A stretch of DNA of 64,000 nucleotides, taken from the NCBI GenBank assembly GCA_949752745.1, contig OX457031.1, forward strand, positions 6,856,212-6,920,211. Reading direction: 5' to 3'. The position numbers and the translations under genes are program-made. Below the pieces are notes generated by a model, which saw nothing but the letters and a program-made list of their open reading frames with translations, made no database searches and had not been told where the DNA came from. This stretch comes from Protula sp. h YS-2021 (Eukaryota; Annelida; Polychaeta; Sabellida; Serpulidae). Of the stretch, positions 45,941 through 55,900 are shown piece after piece. Positions within the stretch are counted from its first letter, which is position 1. Each line of letters begins with the position of its first letter.

Positions 45941-46651
45941 CTATTTTTCTTCATCTGTTTCACTCTGTTCACTGTCCATATAACTTTCTTCGTCGCTGCT
46001 TTCATCTTCCTCCTCCTCCTCCTCATCTAGAAGCTCTTTAAAGAATGTATCGTTTCTTATTATAGCCGCCTTTAGTGCCTTTGAATACTCGTAATGTTTT
46101 TCATCAACAAAGTAATTAAGGTTTTCTAAAATGGCTTGATAATGTTTGCTTTGACGTTGCGTATATTGGAATAGTCTCATAAACAGTTGTTTTAGTCCAC
46201 GCTTATAAATGGGTCGAAAGTCATGACTTGCTATTTCACGCGTATATTGAAGCCCTTGTTCATATTCTTAAACCTTTTCTTGAAACTTGTTATCATGGAC
46301 ATCGTAGACCTCATGGTCTATGTCTGATTCACTGCTAGAACTGCTATATTAACTGCTGTCTGAACTGCTGTCATCAGCACCCGCACCACAATGGTTCATA
46401 TGTTTTAACAAAGCTTCTTGACTGTTGTATAACACACAACTTTCTGTACAAGCATGTGCATTCTCTTCAGCCATGTTGACGCTTTGACTTTCCATAGAAG
46501 ATTCATCCAAAGTTTCCGTGAAAGGCGTTTTCATAGGGTTTTCCATATCTATCTCCCATTCTTTATTCACTTCTGAAGCGTGTGTATCCTTTAAGTGCCT
46601 TTTAAGACTTTGAGACCAATTGTAAGATTTCGAAGAAACAACATGTTGTTG
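45941..46651 (-). pseudogene. Decayed zinc-finger/acidic-tail protein of FB-2
   Basis: One minus-strand frame of about 236 codons is broken by two in-frame TAA stops (46349-46351 and 46268-46270). It ends in TAG at 45941. From the N-terminal side come the second half of a C2H2 finger (YNWSQSLKRHLKDTH: Tyr-x5-Leu-x2-His-x4-His, its Cys pair lost at the repeat junction) and a likely C2HC finger in which CTESC precedes Y-x5-L-x2-H-x3-C. A Ser/Asp tract follows, then a basic/aromatic helical region (FRPIYKRGLKQLF, HYQAILENLNYF, YSKALKAAIIRN). The tail is Glu/Asp-rich and ends ETDEEK. No methionine start is certain. Zinc fingers plus an acidic tail suggest DNA binding, perhaps of the element's own ends. 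I do not recognise the family, and no catalytic transposase motif is seen. Confidence 0.65.
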
Positions 46652-46715
46652 TTATCGTTGTTGAACAATTTGTTGAACAACAACATGTTGAACAACAATA
46701 TGTTGAACAACTTGT
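46641..46715. repeat. AACATGTTG array, right arm of FB-2
   Basis: Short run of GAACAACAACATGTTG words, inverted relative to 45636-45831. The decayed frame starts inside its edge, which explains the missing first half of the zinc finger: repeat sequence has replaced the 5' end of the gene. Confidence 0.85.
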
Positions 46716-47498
46716 CATAATGTCATACTGTGTTCCACACATAGTATGACATATTGAATGGACTGCTCATTGGAAAACGTCTTTGAATGGGCTTGCCATT
46801 CGAACACATCTTTCAATGGTGTGCTCTCCCCCATCCCCCCCAAAAAAAAATTATGTTTATAGCCAGATATGCAAATAGCCTGTGACACGTTATGCTAAAA
46901 GCTAGACATAAAACTGGATCAAATTTTGATTAAAATCGGTTAAAGATTACGAAAGTTATATACTAAAAAAAAGTTACTAACATAAAATTTGGGATGAAAA
47001 AATTATGCTTATAGCCACATACGCAAACAGCCTATGACACTTTATGTAAAAACTAGATATAAAACTGAATGGTAAACTTTGGTTGAAATCGGTTAAACAG
47101 CACGAAAGCTATCTACTTTTTTGGTCTTTAAAAAGTTAAAATTTTGGGATGTAAAAATTATGCTTGTAGCCACATATGCAAATAGCCTCACTTCCTCACT
47201 ATGGTTACGCCGCATATTATGACGTCATAATGTGTTCCACACATAGTATGGCCTAGGGTTAGGGTTATTCGGCAATGGGGGTGGTTTTTCACGGGATTGA
47301 TGACGTCATTATGACATCACAAGGTTTTCTACAGCACTTTTCTTCAACAAAAAAGTGTTGTATAACACCCATGGGCGTTCTACAACACCCTCTGATGACG
47401 TCATAGGGTGTGGTATAACGCCCATTTGCGTTCTACTACACCCTCTGACGTCATTATGACGTCACAGGGTGTTGTAGAACGCCCATTTTCATACTACT

Positions 47499-48414
47499 AT
47501 GAGGATTTTAGCAGATTATGATGAAACAGTAGTTGAATTCACATGCGTTTTTCTATTTGTAATAAAACTGGCTGAAAAAATAGATGAAAGACACATTGTC
47601 ACAGATAATCATGCACTGGCATGGAAATCGGACCATAGCGGAAATCGAACCGCGTTCGCTCAGTCTCAAGGGTGGTCCAATTTCCGGGTTTCTGCTGTAA
47701 ATAACGTGATCTAAAAGATGATAAGAAAACTGTTTGAGATATAATAAGATATCGTTTGATATCTAAAATCCAACTGAAATGAATAAAAACAGACACAGAT
47801 AATTCAGCTCAGAATAAATCCTTCCTTCAGCTTCATTTCCTGAATATATTTGTTTTATTTCTCAAGAAAAAAAAAGAATTTTGACTTTGTAATTTTTAAT
47901 CAGGAAAGCAGCGAATGTAAATGTATGAGGCTGGGAATATATGGGAAGTTCCGCAGTAAATAACTGTAGACAATCACCGAATCGCAGGGAATGTTGACCG
48001 TGAATTGCGCTGGTTAGAAGGAGTGTCTGAAGCTCAGAGGCCCCCTCCAACTCCCCCTCTCCTTCTCCTCGCCCTCCCTCTCCCCCTCCCCTTCCAGAAC
48101 GTGTGGCCCTCAGCCCCCCCCCCCAGCCCCATACGGTAATGCGGCACTGGTTAGAAGGAGTGCGTCTGGGAGCTTGGTCACATTAATCAGCCAGGTTATT
48201 ACTTCCGTGAGTATTGCAAAAGTGTCTAAAATCTTGATTGTCACGCAATTCCTTACAGAAATGACATTAAATTAATGTCTATATCAACACTTCCTGGTTT
48301 TTAAATGCTACCTTAAACGCACTCAAACATTTAATTATATGAAATCTAAAAAAACTGAAATAGCAAAATTTAAATGGGTAATAAGTTTATTAAACAAAAG
48401 GTCTACAGTTCAGA
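47499..48414. other. Spacer with a tRNA T-arm-like hairpin
   Basis: No protein gene is recognised. At 47623-47685, GGAAATCGGACCA pairs with TGGTCCAATTTCC (12 of 13). Within it, on the minus strand, lies GCGGTTCGATTTCCGC, which looks like a tRNA T-arm. Only about 18 bases separate this arm from the 5' side of the outer stem, too few for D and anticodon arms. From about 48045 to 48130 the DNA is C-rich with CCCCTCTCCTTCTCC runs. Confidence 0.45.
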
Positions 48415-49225
48415 ACTTCGTCTACAGTTTAGATACCTGGTCTGCCATACAGAAACATGATTTACAGGATGACTGTGGTCTATGTTCCACCCTATAGACA
48501 CAGTCTACAGCACAGACACACCGTTTACAGCACAGACTAATGTCTTCATCACAGACACGCGGTCTACAGTACAGACTCGTGTCTACAGCACATACACACG
48601 ATCTACAGTACAGACTCATATCTACAGCACAGACACATGAACTAAAGAACAGACTCATGTCTACAGCACAGACACACGAGCTACAGCACAGACTCATGTC
48701 TTCAGCACAGACACGCGGTCTACAATACAGCTTCATGTCTACAGCAAAGACACATGGCGCACAGCCACAGACTCGTGTCTACAGCACAGACACGCGGCCT
48801 ACAGTACAAACTAATTTCTACAGCACAGACACACGATCTAGAGCACAAACTCATGTCTACAGCACATATACACGGTCTACAGTACAGACTCATGTCTACA
48901 GCAAAGACACATGGCGTACAGCCACAGACTCGTGTCTACAGCACAGACACGCGGCCTACAGTACAAACTCATGTCTACAGCACATATACACGGTCTAAAG
49001 CACATACTCATGTCTACAGCACAGACCCATGCCTACAGCACAGACACGCGGTCTACAGTATAGACTCATGTCTACAGCACACACACATGGCCCACAGCAC
49101 AGACTCATGTCTGCCTCACAGACTCATGTCTACAGCACAGACACACATTATCCGGCTACATGTCACATTGTCACTATTTCCATACATATGGTCTACATTA
49201 CAGACATATGGTCTACCGTACAGTT
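48415..49225. repeat. 39-bp minisatellite
   Basis: About 20 units of roughly 39 bp, itself a dimer of related halves: CATGTCTACAGCACAGACAC and ACGGTCTACAGTACAGACT. A block containing ACATGGCGNACAGCCACAGAC is present twice about 152 bp apart (48755 and 48907). Frames on both strands are repeat translations. Confidence 0.95.
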
Positions 49226-49382
49226 AATTCGCCTGCAGTAGAAATTCAGTGCCTAAAAAGATTTTAAAAAGTAAACTTAATAATAAAATTCTCCAAGCAA
49301 AGAAGTTTTAAGATTTTTCAAACAAATGTACACTTGACAACCGACCACAGTGACAGGACCTTCAGCCAGTCAAGGTCGCATC

Positions 49383-49982
49383 TCAGCAAACATTAAGACG
49401 TCAGAATGACATCGGGTCGACGTCGTGACCCGACGTTTCCGACGTCGGACTGACGTGCCGGTTTTGGTTGTATATGAAATGGAACCGACGTCGGGTTTTC
49501 AACGTCAGAATGACGTCGGGTTCCGACCTAAATCCGACGTCGGAATTAAGTCGGTTTTAGGTTGTATATGAAATTGGAACCGACGTCAGATTCCGACCTG
49601 AAACTGACTAGAGTTATATTATTAATAGATAATCGATCATTCAACTGCTGTTGTGAAATACATACGAAAGCATTTTCTGTGTAAATTTTTACAATCTAGG
49701 AAGAAAAATACCGACGCGCCATCAAGATTCTAAAATTTTCATGTAAAAATTACGTTTTTTCTTCCTCTTTTTCAAAATGACTTCCATTTCCGGTGAGCGA
49801 TAATAATGTTCATCGCTTTTTGGTCGTTTTTGCAACGTCGGAATGACGTCAGAAAACCTACGTCGCCTCGACGTCGGAATAAAGTCGGGTTTTCGGGTAA
49901 TAGGTCAGAATATTGTTGTGAAGTCGTCGCGACCAAAATCCAACCTTTTTTCAACCAAAAACGACGTTGGTTGTTTGCTGGG
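49383..49982. mobile_element. MITE-like element with ACGTCGG repeats
   Basis: Left terminus TCTCAGCAAACA; right terminus TTGTTTGCTGGGA, its near reverse complement. Next to each end are degenerate GACGTCGG units (ACCGACGTCGGGTTTTC, GGTTGTATATGAAAT). The centre is unique and contains CTTCCATTTCCGGTGAGCGA at 49781, whose reverse complement appears at 59799. No target duplication is obvious and no gene is present. CAGCAAAC-terminated, ACGT-rich elements are, as I recall, widespread in aquatic animal genomes. Confidence 0.65.
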
Positions 49983-50764
49983 ATAGAACCACAGAAATAT
50001 GCCCGGGCCCGTCATCACGAGACAGACTGGCTTCTGCTGTAGTTTTATAGTTCTCGGCAACATGAAATAATAAAGGTTTACTGTAATCCAAATTTCTCAA
50101 ACCTATTTCTCAAAGGCGAAATAATAAATACTTGGCCAAATTATAATATTTAAAAAATCACTGCCCTCGAGCAGAATTTTGAAAACTGTTCAGCGTGATT
50201 TTAGTTTGCTTTCCTTTACACATAAGCCAATATCTTTTCAGATTCCGAAACTTTTCTAAGAAACTTCTTTTGACAATTCGAACCGTTTACAGAATAAAAA
50301 CAGCTTTGCTGCTTACTCTATGAAACGGCATCTCCCCCCCCCCCCCCATCCCCTGACCCTCGCTACGAATTATGTGTAACTGAAGCCAGTAATTTTTATG
50401 AACATTCGATGTATTTGAAATGACCGAATTAGATTTTGCATCAACGCATCGTTCTTGCAAAAACCAACACAGGCATGTCACTCTGCTCACCGCATTTAGC
50501 ACAAATAAAGCACGCCTCATTTCTGCAGTGCACAATGTGGCTGCTGGTACGTGCTTCTGCTAATGCTCCTGCACGCTTTACACGCTGCATCTGGTGACAA
50601 AAAAATACAGTTTTTTGTATGTTTCGCGTTTTCATCATTAAATGAAAACAAACACGAAAACGAACAGTGGCGTGCTCAGATTCAGATTAAATATCACATG
50701 TGTGCGAAATTTGGTGGTCCTAGGACAGGGTATGGCCAGAGGAATAGTAAAGACAAAGGTATCC
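49983..50764. other. Spacer without recognised gene
   Basis: Unique-looking sequence with a C-run of about 14 at 50333-50347. Frames of up to 82 codons have no recognisable domain. Confidence 0.45.
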
Positions 50765-51135
50765 AGACACCTCGTAACCCGACACCTCGTAACCGACATC
50801 TCGTAACCGAACACCTCGTAACCGGACATCTCGTAACCGGACACCTCGTAACCGGACATCTCGTAACCGGACATCTCGTAACCGGACATCTCGTAACCGA
50901 CATCTCGTAACCGGACATCTCGTAACCGATATCTCGTAACCGAACATCTCGTAACCGGACATCTCGTAACCGAACATCTCGTAACCCGACATCTCGTAAC
51001 CGGACATCTCGTAACCGAACATCTCGTAACCCGACACCTCGTAACCGGACATCTCGTAACCGGACATCTCGTAACCGACATCTCGTAACCGGACATCTAG
51101 TAACCGGACATCTCGTAACCGGACATCTCGTAACT
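50765..51135. repeat. 15-bp minisatellite CGTAACCGGACATCT
   Basis: About 25 units of 14-15 bp with consensus CGTAACCGGACATCT; one-base deletions (ACCGACATC) and CCGAACATC variants rotate the frame. The units are contiguous with no unique spacers, which rules out a CRISPR array. Val/Thr/Arg/Cys frames are artefacts. Confidence 0.97.
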
Positions 51136-51460
51136 TTTGGAGAAATGGAACATTTCGTAACCAGAAAATTTCAATGACTTTTTTATATTTATTTTTATAA
51201 ATTGTAATTTTTTTTAAATTTTACTTTATTGTAAGCACCACTTTTCATGAGTATATCAGACCGGAGATTTTTGTTTAGTTTTTTGAATCCACATCATTTG
51301 CAAATCTCGGCAAGGTTAGGACAATTAATTCAGATTAAAATTAAAAGAGAAATATACTCTTTGCTAGTCTTCTGCTTGTCAAGGCGTTCATTACGTAGAC
51401 CTGAAGTTATGCTTCGGCTGCACGCTTGCTGCGGGAGTTAAGTAACACACCTGTGTAGAT
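51136..51460. other. Spacer left of the SINE
   Basis: Decaying last repeat units (CATTTCGTAACC) followed by AT-rich unique sequence. The last 11 bases (51450-51460, CCTGTGTAGAT) are the left target duplication of the adjacent SINE. Confidence 0.6.
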
Positions 51461-51630
51461 TCATTTCTGCTAATTTTGAATTCCGTGGTGGGGAATAATC
51501 CTGTGCAGTCGTTTAGCTGAGGCAATTTGAGCGAAGGTCAATCCCCCCGCTTTCCACCCCTGGCCAGATTCGAACCAGGGACCATAGGATTACAGAACCA
51601 ACGCTCTACCGACTGAGCTAACCGTCACCC
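51461..51630 (-). mobile_element. tRNA-derived SINE
   Basis: A 170-bp insertion flanked by perfect 11-bp duplications CCTGTGTAGAT (51450-51460 and 51631-51641). On the minus strand it begins GGGTGACGG and has a pol III A box (TTAGCTCAGTCGG) and B box (GGTTCGAATCT, one mismatch), spaced as in a tRNA. The tRNA-like part is about 51555-51630. The anticodon stem is mispaired and position 33 is not T, and the acceptor 3' strand does not pair, so it is not a working tRNA. The 3' body ends TTAGCAGAAATGA without a long A-tail. Parent tRNA unclear; mobilisation would depend on a LINE. Confidence 0.85.
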
Positions 51631-51689
51631 CCTGTGTAGATACTTTGCTCTGGACAAATCTCGACATCACCAGTCTATGGTTAAGAAAA

Positions 51690-51955
51690 TGATACACCGG
51701 CACCAGCTGGGTCCTTCTTATTTATAGCTGGGTCCGATTTCCAGTTTGAACTGATTTATTTCTAGCTGGTCTGACTTATTTCCAGCTGGCACTAGCTTAT
51801 TTCTGGCTGAGACTGACTTATTTCTAGTTGGAACTGACTTATTTCTAGCTGGGACTAGTTTATTTCCCACTGAGACTAGCTTATTTCCAGCTCGGACTGA
51901 CTCATTTCCAGCTCGGACTGACTTATCTCCAGCTGGGGCTGACTTCTTTCCAAGG
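51690..51955. repeat. 21-bp minisatellite
   Basis: About eleven diverged units built on CTAGCTGGGACTGACTTATT followed by TC, with CTGGCACTAGC and CTCGGACTGAC variants. AGCT is present in most units. Confidence 0.9.
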
Positions 51956-52944
51956 CTTAACCAAATGGATCCAAGTAATTTTAAGCTGTGCGGCGCCAGT
52001 CACCGATATAATATTAATGCTGGCGCCTCCTGCGTAAAGCTCTGTCCCGCACGTTGTGACAGCGCACGCAATTCCGTAAGTGCAATATCGATATATCGCA
52101 AAATGCACGAGTCCGAAGGCTGGACCTAGTGACCCGTAAATGCCTCGTATGTGAATGGTGCATGGCAAGTGAAGCTTTTCCCGACGATGAAAGCGCCAGT
52201 TGTTTGACAGAAGCACCACCGAGCGCCCGGGAGTATCGCTCTGGGCTGCAGTTTTAACACAATTGTTCGATTCCTACTGTCATTGGAGACTGACGCACCA
52301 TCGGTATCTAACGGCTTCACCCTGATGCATTTGATTGGACCCACCTCAAATTACGCGGCGATGAATGCGCAGCCGCTGTAGCCGGAAATGCGCTTCCGTC
52401 AGACTCACATGGCTCAGCAGTCTGGGCTCTGATCCTATTTATAGGCTGCCTTCGTGAGTCGCTTCTATAATGATCGTACATTGTGTTCTGTTGGCGATTA
52501 TCGCAGCACTTCCGTTCTGTTTCTGCTGTGAAAAAAACTGATTTCTCAATATAAGGGAAACAAAAAACCTTTCATGCGGCCTCGCTCCCTCAGTCCCTCA
52601 GTCCCTCCCTCCCTCCCTCCTTCCCTCCCTGTCACAGACGGTCCGCAAGGAGTAATTTTTATTTCGTGCTCTGCGTTTCCCGCAAATGGGGTGTTTTTCG
52701 GAACTGACTTCGAGTCTAACAAATTGAGCACAAAACTTGTGCCCACCTTAAAGATCTGCCTGGTCTTCTTTCTCTGATTACAGTACCGTGACAGTAGTGT
52801 AGAAGACACAGTTCTGGAACACCTGTCAATCACCGTGACGTTCGTTCTGGCATGTATAATTTAGTGGGAAGGGGTGCTTTTTTTTATTATGGTCAACAGT
52901 CTAACAACGCCACAGATGGCCTAGCATCGCTAAAGCGCTGATTT
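51956..52944. other. Unique stretch without recognised gene
   Basis: About 1 kb without arrays except a CCCT-rich stretch (52585-52630). Minus-strand frames of 72-98 codons (51923-52344) have ordinary composition but no domain I know. A single exon cannot be excluded. Confidence 0.4.
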
Positions 52945-55900
52945 TTTTTCTACAGCACTTGAGGGAGGTGGAGGGAGGGTGCCTAGTTCTAAAGCTCTAA
53001 TTTCTTCTTCAGCACTTGAGGGAGGGGGAGGGAGGGTGCCTAGTTCTAAAGCTCTGATTTCTTTCTTCAGCACTTGAGGGGCGGGGGAGGGTTCCTAGTT
53101 CTAAAGCTCTAATTTCTTCTTCAGCACTTGAGGGAGAGGGAGGGAGGGTGCCTATTTCTAAAGCTCTGATTTCTTTCTTCAGCACTTGAGGGACGGGGGA
53201 GGGTTCCTAGTTCTAAAGCTCTGATTTCTTTCTTCAGCACTTGAGGGAGGGGGAGGGAGGGTTCCTAGTTCTAAAGCTCTAATTTCTTTCTTCAGCACTT
53301 GAGGGACGGGGGAGGGTTCCTAGTTCTAAAGCTCTAATTTCTTTCTTCATCACTTGGGGGAGGGGGAGGGTGCCTAGTTCTGAAGCTCTGATTTCTTTCT
53401 TCAGCACTTGGGGGAGGGGGAGGGAGGGTGCCTAGTTCTAAAGATCTGATTTTTTTCTTCAGCACTTGGGGGAGGGGGGAGGGAGGGTGCTTGGTTCTAA
53501 AGCTCTGATTTCTTCTTCAGCACTTGAGGGACGGGGGAGGGTTCCTAGTTCTGAAGCTCTAATTTCTTTCTTCATCACTTGGGGGAGGGGGAGGGTGCCT
53601 AGTTCTGAAGCTCTGATTTCTTTCTTCAGCACTTGGGGGAGGGGGGAGGGAGGGTGCCTAGTTCTGAAGCTCTGATTTCTTCTTCAGCACTTGGGGGAGG
53701 GGGGAGGGTTCCTAGTTCTAAAACTCTAATTTCTTTCTTCATCACTTGGGGGAGGGGGAGGGTGCCTAGTTCTGAAGCTCTGATTTCTTTCTTCAGCACT
53801 TGGGGGAGGAGGGAGGGAGGGTGCTTGGTTCTAAAGCTCTGATTTCTTCTTCAGCACTTGGGGGAGGGGGGAGGGTTCCTAGTTCTAAAGCTCTGATTTC
53901 TTCTTCAGCACTTGAGGGACGGGAGGGAGGGTGCTTGGTTCTAAAGCTCTGATTCCTTCTTCAGCACTTGGGGGAGGGGGGAGGGAGGGTGCCTAGTTCT
54001 GAAGCTCTGATTTCTTTCTTCAGCACTTGGGGGAGGGGGGAGGGTGTCTAGTTCTGAAGCTCTGATTTCTTCTTCAGCACTTGGGGGAGGGGGGAGGGTT
54101 CCTAGTTCTGAAGCTCTGATTTCTTTCTTCAGCACTTGGGGGAGGGGGGAGGGAGGGTGCCTAGTTCTGAAGCTCTGATTTCTTTCTTCAGCACTTGGGG
54201 GAGGGGGGAGGGTGCCTAGTTCTGAAGCTCTGATTTCTTCTTCAGCACTTGGGGGAGGGGGGAGGGTTCCTAGTTCTGAAGCTCTGATTTCTTTCTTCAG
54301 CACTTGGGGGAGGGGGGAGGGAGGGTGCCTAGTTCTGAAGCTCTGATTTCTTTCTTCAGCACTTGGGGGAGGGGGGAGGGTTCCTAGTTCTGAAGCTCTG
54401 ATTTCTTTCTTCAGCACTTGGGGGAGGGGGGAGGGAGGGTGCCTAGTTCTGAAGCTCTGATTTCTTTCTTCAGCACTTGGGGGAGGGGGGAGGGTTCCTA
54501 GTTCTGAAGCTCTGATTTCTTTCTTCAGCACTTGGGGGAGGGGGAGGGTTCCTAGTTCTGAAGCTCTGATTTCTTTCTTCAGCACTTGGGGGAGGGGGGA
54601 GGGTTCCTAGTTCTAAAGCTCTGATTTCTTCTTCAGCACTTGGGGGAGGGGGGAGGGTTCCTAGTTCTAAAGCTCTGATTTCTTTCTTCAGCACTTGGGG
54701 GAGGGTGGAGGGTGCCTAGTTCTGAAGCTCTGATTTCTTCTTCAGCACTTGGGGGAGGGGGGAGGGTGCCTAGTTCTGAAGCTCTGATTTCTTCTTCAGC
54801 ACTTGGGGGAGGGGGGAGGGTTCCTAGTTCTGAAGCTCTGATTTCTTTCTTCAGCACTTAGGGGAGGGGGGAGGGAGGGTGCCTAGTTCTGAAGCTCTGA
54901 TTTCTTTCTTCAGCACTTGGGGGAGTGTTGAGGGTTCCTAGTTCTGAAGCTCTGATTTCTTTCTTCAGCACTTGGGGGAGGGGGGAGGGAGGGTGCCTAG
55001 TTCTGAAGCTCTGATTTCTTCTTCAGCACTTGGGGGAGGGGGGAGGGTTCCTAGTTCTGAAGCTCTGATTTCTTTCTTCAGCACTTAGGGGAGGGGGGAG
55101 GGAGGGTGCCTAGTTCTGAAGCTCTGATTTCTTTCTTCAGCACTTGGAGGAGGGGGGAGGGTTCCTAGTTCTGAAGCTCTGATTTCTTTCTTCAGCACTT
55201 GGGGGAGGGGGAGGGAGGCTGCCTAGTTCTGAAGCTCTGATTTCTTCTTCAGCACTTGGGGGAGGGGGGAGGGTTCCTAGTTCTGAAGCTCTGATTTCTT
55301 TCTTCAGCACTTAGGGGAGGGGGAGGGAGGGTGCCTAGTTCTGAAGCTCTGATTTCTTTCTTCAGCACTTGGGGGAGGGGGGAGGGTTCCTAGTTCTGAA
55401 GCTCTGATTTCTTTCTTCAGCACTTGGGGGAGGGGGGAGGGAGGGTGCCTAGTTCTGAAGCTCTGATTTCTTCTTCAGCACTTGGGGGAGGGGGAGGGAG
55501 GGTGCCTAGTTCTGAAGCTCTGATTTCTTTCTTCAGCACTTGGGGGAGGGGGGAGGGTGCCTAGTTCTGAAGCTCTGATTTCTTCTTCAGCACTTGGGGG
55601 AGGGGGGAGGGTTCCTAGTTCTGAAGCTCTGATTTCTTTCTTCAGCACTTGGGAAAGGGGGGAGGGTGCCTAGTTCTGAAGCTCTGATTTCTTCTTCAGC
55701 ACTTGGGGGAGGGGGGAGGGTTCCTAGTTCTAAAGCTCTGATTTCTTCTTCAGCACTTGGGGGAGGGGGGAGGGTTCCTAGTTCTGAAGCTCTGATTTCT
55801 TTCTTCAGCACTTAGGGGAGGGGGGAGGGTTCCTAGTTCTGAAGCTCTGATTTCTTTCTTCAGCACTTGGGGGAGGGGGGAGGGAGGGTGCCTAGTTCTG

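Larger units (their letters stand above)
44290..47498. mobile_element. Foldback DNA element FB-2 carrying a decayed gene
   Basis: Termini AGTAGTATGAAAATGGGCG and its reverse complement are flanked by ATAAGG (44284-44289) and ATGAGG (47499-47504), five of six bases identical, consistent with an aged 6-bp target duplication. Layers from outside in: GGGTGTTGTAGAAC units with TGACGTCA palindromes, GGCGGCATA and CCCTAACCCTAGG, then CCATAGTGAGGAAGTG. Next come 161-bp subterminal repeats (nearly five on the left, about two on the right), ATTCAAAGATGTGTTCGAAT, AACATGTTG arrays, and a unique core with a broken frame. Every layer except the gene has a counterpart in FB-1. Long inverted repeats, AG start and 6-bp duplications are shared with Polintons, but no polymerase or integrase is visible. 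Confidence 0.85.

Noticed and set aside
44290..47498. FB-2 as a full Polinton/Maverick
   Set aside because: The 3.2-kb length and lack of polymerase B, integrase, ATPase or capsid-like coding rule out a complete element; only the end features are shared.
50765..51135. CRISPR-like regular short repeats
   Set aside because: Units are contiguous 15-mers without unique spacers, and the surrounding DNA is clearly eukaryotic.
51555..51630. Functional tRNA gene on the minus strand
   Set aside because: The anticodon stem is mispaired, U33 is missing and the acceptor strands do not pair; perfect flanking duplications show it is the head of a SINE.
53941..54585. 214-codon Pro/Glu-rich frame on the minus strand
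   Set aside because: It is a translation of the G-rich satellite; one-base length changes in the pyrimidine tract shift the frame between units.
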